From positions 1 to 64,000 of the forward strand of contig JBGCFI010000005.1 of assembly GCA_045106855.1 (NCBI GenBank): DNA of 64,000 bases, in the 5' to 3' direction. Below are positions 1 through 7,455 of this stretch, piece after piece (position 1 is the first letter of the stretch; each line of letters starts with the position of its first letter). Origin of the DNA: Granulosicoccus sp045106855. GTDB lineage: Bacteria; Pseudomonadota; Gammaproteobacteria; Granulosicoccales; Granulosicoccaceae. The notes beneath the pieces are model-generated. The model did no database searches, had not been told where the DNA came from, and worked only from the letters and a program-made list of their open reading frames with translations. The translations under genes and the position numbers were made by a program.

Positions 1-332
1 CTGAAATTAACCGCAATGATTATCGCTCTGGTCAGCTCATCACTGGTTACCGCAAACATGAAAAGCTCATTGGCTGAATTAGAGGCTTACACGGTTGCGT
101 CAAAAACCACACGGCAGTGATCTTCTATACAAAGCTTGACAATGATCAATACGAAGTTGTGAGCACGGAGGGCAGTAATCCGGGACTTCCCCAACTGATG
201 ACACAACATCGCATCACACTCGATGAGGGACAGTCCTACACGTTCGAAATGGATCAGGGTTTGGCAAACGAGCCGACTGACTCCATAACGATCACAGCCA
301 CAGCAGAAGTTATTGAAGTTGCTCACCGTTAG
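1..332 (+). pseudogene. Small secreted protein, apparently frameshifted and cut by the window edge
   Basis: Frame 1 is open from the window edge. It encodes a hydrophobic signal-peptide-like segment (ATG at 16, MIIALVSSSLVTA) followed by about 20 polar residues, and stops at TGA 118-120. Frame 3 takes over at GTG 117 and gives a 71-residue beta-rich, acidic tail (VIFYTKLDNDQYEVV...) with no secretion signal. A single-base shift at CAGTGA would fuse the two into one exported protein of about 105 residues, so a frameshifted gene is the simplest reading. Two overlapping genes are possible but less likely, because the tail alone has no obvious start signal. I do not recognise the family. A good terminator lies 47 bases after the stop. 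Confidence 0.4.
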
Positions 333-378
333 ACCTTGTATCCAACAATAGATTTTTCTCCATTCAGACATCAGCATG

Positions 379-413
379 AATCCAGGCCTGGGCCATCCGG
401 GCCTGGATTATTT
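379..413 (+). terminator. Rho-independent terminator
   Basis: A perfect 10-bp stem (AATCCAGGCC, 379-388, with GGCCTGGATT, 400-409) encloses an 11-base loop and is followed by ATTT. It closes the small secreted-protein gene upstream. The T tract is short. Confidence 0.65.
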
Positions 414-931
414 ATGAACAGCTGAATTTATTGAGTAAAGCAGTTCTCTATAACGGATTGCTGTCTGGGGCTAATATGGTCGGGCGAGGTGCTGACCGCA
501 TTTCGACCGGGCTGAGCAGGGTTTTCTGCAGGTATAGGGTTGCCCCATGAAGACGACGCGTCCCGGATTTACCAAAAGACGGGCCAAAGCATCGAAGATT
601 CGCTCGTTATCGGCATGATCCTGCCTCATCAAGGGGCCATATTCAGTCCACAAGGGCCGGAGAACAATCGCTCCCCTGGCGCCCGGCTAGGGCAACGGCT
701 GTGCAGTGGTGGTTGATCAGGTGCCGTGTATGTGATTTTGCAGGCTGCCGAGTCCTGCCCCCAAAACGCTTATAAAACTTTTGCGCTGTCATGTGGCCTA
801 ATGCACAACTATGGTTTACGATTTGGCCTGTTCGAGGGCTACCTTTACATCTACAATGCAGACTGCGTTAGAGAACCTCGGTATGACTCGAAATGCCATC
901 ACTTGTTAACGTCCATAGGGATTTGTTAGCC
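414..931. other. Gene-poor stretch
   Basis: No convincing gene is visible. The short open frames (for example 471-653 on the minus strand, and a 59-codon frame near 520-715 on the plus strand that has no start codon) lack recognisable motifs and ribosome sites. The promoter of the large downstream gene must lie here. TATAAA at 771-776 is the only -10-like element I noticed, and it has no convincing -35 partner. Confidence 0.4.
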
Positions 932-3900
932 ATGTCAGGAAGACAATTTTTAGCTACGAAAATATTTGCATCGCTGGCGCTGCTGCTGTTAGCCAATACC
1001 GTCAATGCTCAGCAGCTGCCCGCCGCAGATGACGGTTTTGAGCCGATGGCTTTCGTTAACTACGAATCCCCGCACGTTCATCCGCTGGATCTCACCCCAA
1101 GTAAAAATACTCTACTGGCCGTGAACACGGCGGCGGCTACCTTAATGGTGTTTGATGTATCCGGCGGCAGTGCGGTGCTGACTAATTCGATTCCGGTGGG
1201 GCTTGAACCTGTCAGTGTGCGCGCGCGGTCAGAATCAGAAGCGTGGGTGGTTAACCATGTTTCAGATACGGTAAGCATTGTTGACTTAAACACCGGTATT
1301 GTTGTGAACACGCTGCAAACTGCAGATGAGCCGGCCGATGTTATTTTTGCTGGCAACCCAGAGCGTGCTTTTGTCAGTGCTTCACAAGACAACTTGCTGC
1401 AGGTGTTTAATGTAGACAACCCTGATGAAGATCCCACTGATATTACTATTCTAGGTGAAGACCCAAGGGCTTTGGCAAAAAGCCCTGATGGCAACTCTGT
1501 TTACCTGGCTATTTTTGAGTCAGGTAATGGCACCACATTGATGCCCGGTGGTAAACGCATTGATGATCGTATACGTGATGCCGCTGGTGCATCGCAAGGG
1601 CCTTATGGGGGTGAATCACCACCGCCCAATGACGGCAATCGATTTAATCCGCCAATGAATTCCAGCAATCCAACGCCACCGCCGGTCGGTGTGATTGTTC
1701 GTAAAGATGATAACGGCAATTGGTTTGATGATAACAACGGTAACTGGACAGAGCTTGTTACCGGCAACTTATCGTTTTTATCTGATCGAGTAGAAGGATG
1801 GGATCTGCCCGATAGAGATGTCGCGATCATTGATGCCAATACATTTTCAGTACGCTATCAAACGCGCTTAATGAATATTGTGATGGCTCTTGATGTTAAC
1901 CCAGCCTCAGGTGCAGTGACTGTGGTAGGAACAGAGTCTACCAATGAAGTGCGTTTTGAACCCAATCTAAAAAGCCGTTTTGTACGTGTTCACATGGGGT
2001 CGTTTGGTGCCAACGGCGGTAACGCTTCAATCAATGATCTCAACGCGCACTTAAACTATAACCAAACCAGCGTGGCGCAATCAGTACGCGACCAATCTGT
2101 GGGTGATCCACGTGCTATTGCATGGAACAGCAGCGGTACGCAAGCGTATATTGCAGGGTTAGGATCTAATAATATTGTGGCGGTAAGTCCTTCTGGTGCA
2201 AGGTTTGGCCGCATAGAAGTAGGGCAAGGCCCCACTGGTATTGCATTAGACGATGCCCGTAGCCGTGGCTATGTATTGAACCGGTTTGGTGGTTCTATAT
2301 CTGTAATATCGCTTGGCGATAATTCTGAATCGAGCCGCACTTCGTTCTTTGATCCTACGCCAAGTGCTATTAAAAACGGTCGCCAACATTTGTACGATAC
2401 CCACGCTACTTCGGGTCTAGGGCAAGCGTCTTGTGCTTCATGCCACGTTGATGCGCGTACAGATAGATTGTCGTGGGATTTAGGTAATCCGGCAGGCTCA
2501 ATGTCTTCACGCAGAGGTTTTGAATTTCACCCAATGAAAGGGCCACTTAAAACTCAATCACTACAAGATATCATTGGTGCACCCGGGTTGCACCACCGCG
2601 GTGACCGAGAGACTATTTTTGATTTCGCTATCACTTATGAAAACTTGCATGGTCTAAGCTCACCGCTTGATGAATTTTCAATGGGTGAGCTAGAAGCCTA
2701 TCTTGATACCATTCACTTTGGGCCTAACCCCAATCGAAATATTGATAACACCTTATCAAGCCTAGTACCACTACCCGGTGCGAACGGTACAATACGCGGC
2801 TTTGGTAATGCACAGGACGGCTTACGATCATTTCAGTCAGGGAATAATACTTCATCAACCTGTGGCAACTGCCATCTAGGGCCACGCAGTCGTGGTGATA
2901 TAGAAGATGTCAGCCGAAGCTTTATGGTTGATCAACCCGTGCTAGCAGAAACCTTCAGTGGCTTTTATGATCGCATAGGTTTGTTTTGGAACAGCACCGA
3001 TGGCTCAACAGCCGGCTTTGGATTCAGACCAGACGGCGCACAGAGCTCAGAGTTTCAACACCGCAACCGTAACTTTGATTTAAACACCGAAAGTGGAACA
3101 CATCTTTTTGCATATCAGTTATCCATTGAAGGGCCATTGCCGCAGGTTAGTGGTTTTTCCAGAGATTCACACGCAGGTGTAGGGCAGCAAGTCACGCTCA
3201 GATCAAGCCCAAGCTCTGCAAGCCGCAATCGATTAAGCACACTGATCAATATCGCTAACTCAGGTAACGTGGGCATGGTGGCTCATGGTTTATATAACGG
3301 TGAACGTCGCGGTTTTGCATATATTGGTAATAACGAATTTCAATCTGATCGCCTCAATCAAGTGGTAAGTCGCGGTGAACTTGAATCGGGGATAAGTGAG
3401 AGCATAACTTTTACCTTAGTACCACGCGGTGTAGAGTATCGACTCGGCTTAGACGAAGATCTGGATGGCCGCCTGAGCGGTGATGAACGTGACAACGGCA
3501 CAGCGCCCGATATCGCTTTGCCCAGCTGGCAATTTTGCGCCAATGATGGATCACAGTGCGACGTGTCTGGGCGTACCGTAGTTCGTTACGGCAACGGTGA
3601 GAACCAAGCCTATGGCGTGATTGATTCCAACGTAAACTGCGGTACTGGTTTAATTGGCGATCCACAACTTGATAGCAGTGCACATTGCGAGATCTCTTCC
3701 TACTCGCCACCAAGCAACCCGAATCCAAATCCACAACCAGTGGCAGACTTTGAATTCTCATCCAGTGGCTCATCTGCCGAAGGTGCATGGCAGGTATTTC
3801 GATTCGATGTTAATGCCGGAGAACTGATCGAAAGCTTAGTGACATGGGATGATCCATCCGCTTTTGTCAGAATCTACTTGCGTGATGAAAACAATGTGCA

Positions 3901-4390
3901 AATCGCCAGGGATACGAAAGGCAGCTTGCCGGCGAAGGTATCGACCACGGCGCAAACCAGCGGCACATGGTCAATCGGTGTCGGTATCAAAAGCGGTGCT
4001 GCCAATTACGATGTTGTGGTGAATACAACTTCCGATGTCATACCACCAGAGCCAGTGGAAGACTTTGAATTCTCATCCGTCGGCTCATCCACCGAAGGTG
4101 CATGGCAGGTATTTCGATTCGATGTTAATGCTGGAGAACTGATCGAAAGCGCAGTGACATGGGATGATCCAACCGCTTATGTCAGAATTTACTTGCGTGA
4201 TGAAAACAATACACAAATCGCCAGGGATACGAAAGGCGGCTTGCCCGCGATGGTATCGACGATAGCGCAAACCAGCGGCACATGGTCAATCGGTGTCGGC
4301 ATAAAAAGCGGTGCTACCAATTACGATGTGCGGGTGAGTACAAGCTCCGACGTTATACCACCTGAGCCTAACCCCAATCCCGGTGGTTAG
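932..4390 (+). CDS. Secreted beta-propeller / di-heme cytochrome protein with two C-terminal PPC-like domains
   Basis: The ATG at 932 is chosen because it places a classical signal peptide at the N-terminus (SLALLLLANTVNAQQ); the frame is also open from 893. Residues about 40-470 have YVTN/NHL-type propeller character, with repeated blade phrases such as LDLTPSKNTLLAVN and VGDPRAIAWNSSGTQAYIAG. Two CXXCH heme-c motifs follow (CASCH at 2432-2446 and CGNCH at 2861-2875), in a region resembling MauG/di-heme peroxidase-like cytochromes. Downstream is a Cys-containing linker, then two nearly identical 105-residue units (3740-4054 and 4055-4369) resembling bacterial pre-peptidase C-terminal (PPC) domains, each followed by a Pro-rich linker. 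The protein is probably periplasmic or exported and redox active. The substrate is unknown. It stands alone rather than in an operon. Confidence 0.75.
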   Translation: MSGRQFLATKIFASLALLLLANTVNAQQLPAADDGFEPMAFVNYESPHVHPLDLTPSKNTLLAVNTAAATLMVFDVSGGSAVLTNSIPVGLEPVSVRARSESEAWVVNHVSDTVSIVDLNTGIVVNTLQTADEPADVIFAGNPERAFVSASQDNLLQVFNVDNPDEDPTDITILGEDPRALAKSPDGNSVYLAIFESGNGTTLMPGGKRIDDRIRDAAGASQGPYGGESPPPNDGNRFNPPMNSSNPTPPPVGVIVRKDDNGNWFDDNNGNWTELVTGNLSFLSDRVEGWDLPDRDVAIIDANTFSVRYQTRLMNIVMALDVNPASGAVTVVGTESTNEVRFEPNLKSRFVRVHMGSFGANGGNASINDLNAHLNYNQTSVAQSVRDQSVGDPRAIAWNSSGTQAYIAGLGSNNIVAVSPSGARFGRIEVGQGPTGIALDDARSRGYVLNRFGGSISVISLGDNSESSRTSFFDPTPSAIKNGRQHLYDTHATSGLGQASCASCHVDARTDRLSWDLGNPAGSMSSRRGFEFHPMKGPLKTQSLQDIIGAPGLHHRGDRETIFDFAITYENLHGLSSPLDEFSMGELEAYLDTIHFGPNPNRNIDNTLSSLVPLPGANGTIRGFGNAQDGLRSFQSGNNTSSTCGNCHLGPRSRGDIEDVSRSFMVDQPVLAETFSGFYDRIGLFWNSTDGSTAGFGFRPDGAQSSEFQHRNRNFDLNTESGTHLFAYQLSIEGPLPQVSGFSRDSHAGVGQQVTLRSSPSSASRNRLSTLINIANSGNVGMVAHGLYNGERRGFAYIGNNEFQSDRLNQVVSRGELESGISESITFTLVPRGVEYRLGLDEDLDGRLSGDERDNGTAPDIALPSWQFCANDGSQCDVSGRTVVRYGNGENQAYGVIDSNVNCGTGLIGDPQLDSSAHCEISSYSPPSNPNPNPQPVADFEFSSSGSSAEGAWQVFRFDVNAGELIESLVTWDDPSAFVRIYLRDENNVQIARDTKGSLPAKVSTTAQTSGTWSIGVGIKSGAANYDVVVNTTSDVIPPEPVEDFEFSSVGSSTEGAWQVFRFDVNAGELIESAVTWDDPTAYVRIYLRDENNTQIARDTKGGLPAMVSTIAQTSGTWSIGVGIKSGATNYDVRVSTSSDVIPPEPNPNPGG
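3740..4369 (+). repeat. Tandem 315-bp in-gene duplication (PPC-like domain)
   Basis: Two head-to-tail copies with a period of 315 bp (105 codons) start at 3740 and 4055. They are nearly identical in DNA as well as protein, including third codon positions, so the duplication is recent or kept uniform by recombination. Each unit begins V(A/E)DFEFSS and ends with a DVIPPEP linker. Confidence 0.85.
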
Positions 4391-4533
4391 CATCAGTTCT
4401 CTGTAGTGTTGCAAGCGGAGAGTTAAAGCTTCAGCGGCTGTTCAAAAGAGATTACGGGTCCGCTCATTACGAAGTTAGTACAAGTATTGTAGAGACTTGA
4501 AAAAATCTTCACCAAGCGATTGACAACATTACA

Positions 4534-4554
4534 CCACTACAATCCGTGTAGTGG
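4534..4554 (-). terminator. Possible glnA terminator hairpin
   Basis: CCACTAC (4534-4540) pairs with GTAGTGG (4548-4554) across a 7-base loop, 54 bases past the glnA stop on the minus strand. There is no real U tract, so this may be an mRNA 3'-end stabiliser rather than an intrinsic terminator. Confidence 0.35.
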
Positions 4555-4607
4555 CGCAACATTTCGGTAAAACTTCAATCAAAATGAAGAGATTGAGTTA
4601 GTTCGTG

Positions 4608-6017
4608 CTAACAACTGTAATACATATCAAACTCAACCGGATGAGTAGACATACGCAGAGTTGTCACTTCTTCCATCTTCAGTGCAATATAGCCATCAAT
4701 CAGGTCATCAGAGAAAACACCGCCGGCAGTCAGGAAGCCACGGTCTTTGTCCAGCTCTTCAAGAGCCATGTCCAGTGATGAACAGACCTGTGGAATGTTG
4801 GCTGCTTCTTCTGGAGGCAGGTCGTAGAGATCCTTATCTGCTGCATCGCCAGGATGAATCTTGTTCTGGATACCGTCAAGGCCAGCCATCATCAGTGCAG
4901 AGAACGTCAGGTACGGGTTGCCGGTTGGGTCAGGGTAGCGAACTTCGATACGTCGGCCTTTAGGGTTGCCCACATAAGGAATACGAATTGAGGCAGAGCG
5001 GTTGCGTGCAGAGTAAGCCAGCATGACTGGTGCTTCAAAGCCAGGTACCAGTCGCTTGTAGCTATTGGTAGAGGCGTTGGAGAAAGCATTGATCGCACGT
5101 GAGTGCTTGATGATACCGCCAATGTAATGCAGTGCTGTTTCAGACAGACCGCCATAAAGGTCACCAGCGAACATGTTCTCGCCGCCTTTAAACAATGACT
5201 GGTGTACGTGCATACCACTTCCGTTGTCACCAACAACCGGCTTCGGCATGAAGGTAGCTGTGTGGCCATAGCGATGTGCAACGTTTTGTACAACGTACTT
5301 GAGGATCTGGGTCTGGTCAGCGCGTTTTACCAGTGTGTCGAACTTTGTACCAATTTCGCACTGGCCTGCCGTGCCCACTTCGTGGTGATGCACTTCAGGG
5401 GTAACGCCCATTTCTTCAAGAACGGTACACATGGTAGCGCGCAGATCGCTGTGCGAATCAACAGGAGGAACAGGAAAGTATCCGCCTTTAACACCTGGAC
5501 GGTGACCGATATTGCCGCCTTCCATTTTCTTGCCGGAGTTCCATGCGGCTTCGTCAGAATCGATGGCGTAGCTCATGCCTTTCATGTCTGTCGACCAGCG
5601 AACATCATCGAAGATAAAGAATTCTGGCTCTGGACCGAAGTAGGCAGTATCGGCAATGCCGGTGGACTGCAGATACGCTTCTGCGCGGATGGCCAGTGAG
5701 CGAGGATCACGCTCGTAACCTTCCATGGTGTCAGGTTCGACGATGTTGCAGCGAATGTTTAGCTGTGCAGCTTCGGCGAATGGGTCCATGACGGCTGTGT
5801 CCGAATCGGGCATCAGCAGCATGTCGGAGGCATTGATGCCTTTCCACCCTGAGATAGAGGAGCCATCGAATGGTTGTCCGTCTTCGAAGACATCGGCGTC
5901 GATCAATTTTGCCGGGATAGACGTATGTTGTTCTTTGCCTCGAGGGTCGGTAAAGCGGAAGTCTACGAACTTGACCTCATTTTCCTCGATGGTTTTAAGG
6001 ACGTCACTTGCTGACAT
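4608..6017 (-). CDS. glnA: Glutamine synthetase, type I (GSI-beta)
   Basis: ATP-dependent ligation of ammonium to glutamate, the entry step of the GS-GOGAT route; gltB and gltD are in the same window. The length of 469 residues is standard for the dodecameric GSI. Visible family motifs are the DGSSI segment near residue 50, the ATP/glutamate-binding HHHEVGTAGQ segment, the NGSGMHVHQS loop and NRSASIRIP. Tyr398 in KDLYDLPPEE is the site adenylylated by GlnE in GSI-beta enzymes. The start ATG is preceded by a good AAGGAAAA ribosome site. It is monocistronic, divergent from glyQ, with no glnL/glnG nearby. The leader carries a sigma54 promoter and NtrC boxes (separate entries). Confidence 0.98.
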   Translation of the reverse strand: MSASDVLKTIEENEVKFVDFRFTDPRGKEQHTSIPAKLIDADVFEDGQPFDGSSISGWKGINASDMLLMPDSDTAVMDPFAEAAQLNIRCNIVEPDTMEGYERDPRSLAIRAEAYLQSTGIADTAYFGPEPEFFIFDDVRWSTDMKGMSYAIDSDEAAWNSGKKMEGGNIGHRPGVKGGYFPVPPVDSHSDLRATMCTVLEEMGVTPEVHHHEVGTAGQCEIGTKFDTLVKRADQTQILKYVVQNVAHRYGHTATFMPKPVVGDNGSGMHVHQSLFKGGENMFAGDLYGGLSETALHYIGGIIKHSRAINAFSNASTNSYKRLVPGFEAPVMLAYSARNRSASIRIPYVGNPKGRRIEVRYPDPTGNPYLTFSALMMAGLDGIQNKIHPGDAADKDLYDLPPEEAANIPQVCSSLDMALEELDKDRGFLTAGGVFSDDLIDGYIALKMEEVTTLRMSTHPVEFDMYYSC

Positions 6018-6087
6018 GTGCTGTTTTCCTTCAGTTGTTGTGTAATGTAACTACGCTCGCTTCTGACGCGCGTAACAGTGTTTATGG

Positions 6088-6104
6088 TGCAGAGTACATA
6101 CCAA
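6088..6104 (-). promoter_or_regulatory. Sigma54 (RpoN) promoter of glnA
   Basis: On the minus strand the sequence reads TTGGTATGTACTCTGCA. GG and GC are separated by exactly 10 bases, as required for the -24/-12 elements (consensus TGGCACN5TTGCW). The predicted start is near 6077, giving a leader of about 60 bases before the glnA ATG at 6017. Confidence 0.75.
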
Positions 6105-6166
6105 TGGTTGGCATGGGGAAAAGTGTATGAAATACAATGAGTTGCACTTTTTGTGAGCGCAAGTTA

Positions 6167-6183
6167 TGCACCTCTATGGTGCA
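6167..6183. promoter_or_regulatory. NtrC-binding site 1 (perfect)
   Basis: TGCACC-TCTAT-GGTGCA is a perfect match to the NtrC (GlnG) consensus TGCACCN5GGTGCA. It lies about 90-105 bases upstream of the predicted glnA start, a normal enhancer distance for sigma54 promoters. Confidence 0.8.
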
Positions 6184-6197
6184 GATGCAAAGTAAAG

Positions 6198-6214
6198 CGC
6201 ACAAATGTGGTGCA
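6198..6214. promoter_or_regulatory. NtrC-binding site 2 (half-degenerate)
   Basis: CGCACA-AATGT-GGTGCA has a perfect right half site and a left half matching 4 of 6 bases of the NtrC consensus. Its centre is 31 bp from that of site 1, about three helical turns, so two NtrC dimers could bind on the same face of the DNA. Confidence 0.6.
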
Positions 6215-6504
6215 AAAAAACTGGTGGTTGCTGTAGGAAACCAGACGCTGATACCTCAGCAGCCGGTATTCTACTCCATCACGCTTGCCCGCAGAAACAG
6301 TTAGTCACTCAGGGGTGCCATAATCAGCACAGAAGCCACGTTTGTCTGGTTTGATGAATTGCTTAGGTTTGTGCTGTTTTTGAACAAATATTAGTCAGAT
6401 TTTCTTCAACAGCGCACCGGGCCAACGTTTCGCAATACCGGCAGAAAAAGTACACTGTCGCGTCTCTTTATCGTGTCCACATTTAATTGAGCTTGCTTCC
6501 CATC
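6215..6504. other. Upstream part of the glnA-glyQ divergent intergenic region
   Basis: This is the glyQ-proximal half of a 487-bp divergent intergenic region. It should contain the glyQ promoter. I see no good -35/-10 pair, riboswitch-like fold or gene here. Confidence 0.4.
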
Positions 6505-7455
6505 ATGAACGACGCTGCAGCGCAGCCTGACGTAAAGACTTTTCAGGGCATGATCGCCATTCTCCAGAACTATTGGGCAAGCCAGGGTTGCCTGGTGCAG
6601 CAGTCCTATGACATGGAAATGGGCGCAGGTACGTTTCATCCTTCGACGTTTCTGCGGGCCATTGGGCCTGAGCCCTGGTTTGCTTGTCATACGCAATCAT
6701 CTCGACGACCTACCGATGGGCGTTATGGTGATAACCCGAATCGCCTGCAACACTTCTATCAGTTTCAGGTAGCCATGAAGCCTTCTCCAGAGGGTATGCA
6801 GGAGTTGTATCTGGGCAGCCTGGAGGCGTTGGGCTTTAATGCGCTGGAACATGATATTCGCTTTGTTGAAGACAACTGGGAATCGCCGACGCTGGGTGCC
6901 TGGGGGCTTGGCTGGGAGGTCTGGTTAAACGGTATGGAGGTTACGCAGTACACGTACTTTCAGCAGTGCGGAGGTATTGCCTGCAAGCCTGTGCTTGGAG
7001 AGCTGGCTTATGGGATCGAACGTCTGGCCATGTATATTCAGGGTGTAGAGTCAGTCTACGATCTGGTGTGGGGGCAGACGCTCGAAGGACCGGTAAGTTA
7101 TGGTGAAGTGTTTCATCAGAACGAGGTAGAGCAGTCGGCTTATAACTTCGAGCATGCCGACGTGGATTTTCTGTTTTCGCTGTTTGATCAGTGCGAGAAG
7201 GATTGTGCAGCGCTGTGTGAAGCTGCATTACCTCTTCCAGCGTATGAGCAGGTACTAAGAGCCTCTCATTCGTTCAATCTGCTTGATGCGCGGCATGCCA
7301 TATCTGTAACGGAGCGTCAGCGCTATATTCTTCGGGTTAGAACACTGGCCCGTCAGGTCGCGGAGGCGTGGCTGGAAAAACGCAAGGCACTTGAGTTTCC
7401 GTTGTTGAAAAACGCAGATAGCGAGTCAACTACCGGAGGTGCTCCACGTGGCTGA
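6505..7455 (+). CDS. glyQ: Glycine--tRNA ligase alpha subunit
   Basis: Catalytic subunit of the bacterial alpha2beta2 glycyl-tRNA synthetase, a class II enzyme that charges tRNA-Gly. At 316 residues it is close to the usual length of about 300. Class II and family signatures are visible: FHPSTFLRAIGPEPW, SRRPTDGRYGDNPNR, FVEDNWESPTLGAWGLGWEVW, YGIERLAMYIQ and HSFNLLDARHAISVTERQRYI. The ATG at 6505 is chosen over an in-frame TTG at 6487 because the conserved region begins about 13 residues later. No strong ribosome site is seen. The stop overlaps the glyS start by 8 bases, so the two subunits are translationally coupled. Confidence 0.97.
   Translation: MNDAAAQPDVKTFQGMIAILQNYWASQGCLVQQSYDMEMGAGTFHPSTFLRAIGPEPWFACHTQSSRRPTDGRYGDNPNRLQHFYQFQVAMKPSPEGMQELYLGSLEALGFNALEHDIRFVEDNWESPTLGAWGLGWEVWLNGMEVTQYTYFQQCGGIACKPVLGELAYGIERLAMYIQGVESVYDLVWGQTLEGPVSYGEVFHQNEVEQSAYNFEHADVDFLFSLFDQCEKDCAALCEAALPLPAYEQVLRASHSFNLLDARHAISVTERQRYILRVRTLARQVAEAWLEKRKALEFPLLKNADSESTTGGAPRG

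Noticed and set aside
471..653. 60-codon minus-strand frame in the first intergenic region
   Set aside because: No ribosome site, no recognisable motif, and competing open frames on the other strand.
3411..3788. 125-codon minus-strand open frame
   Set aside because: Antisense to the large propeller/heme gene, no domain or ribosome site, atypical composition.
5202..5699. 165-codon plus-strand frame
   Set aside because: Antisense shadow of glnA, whose identity is certain.
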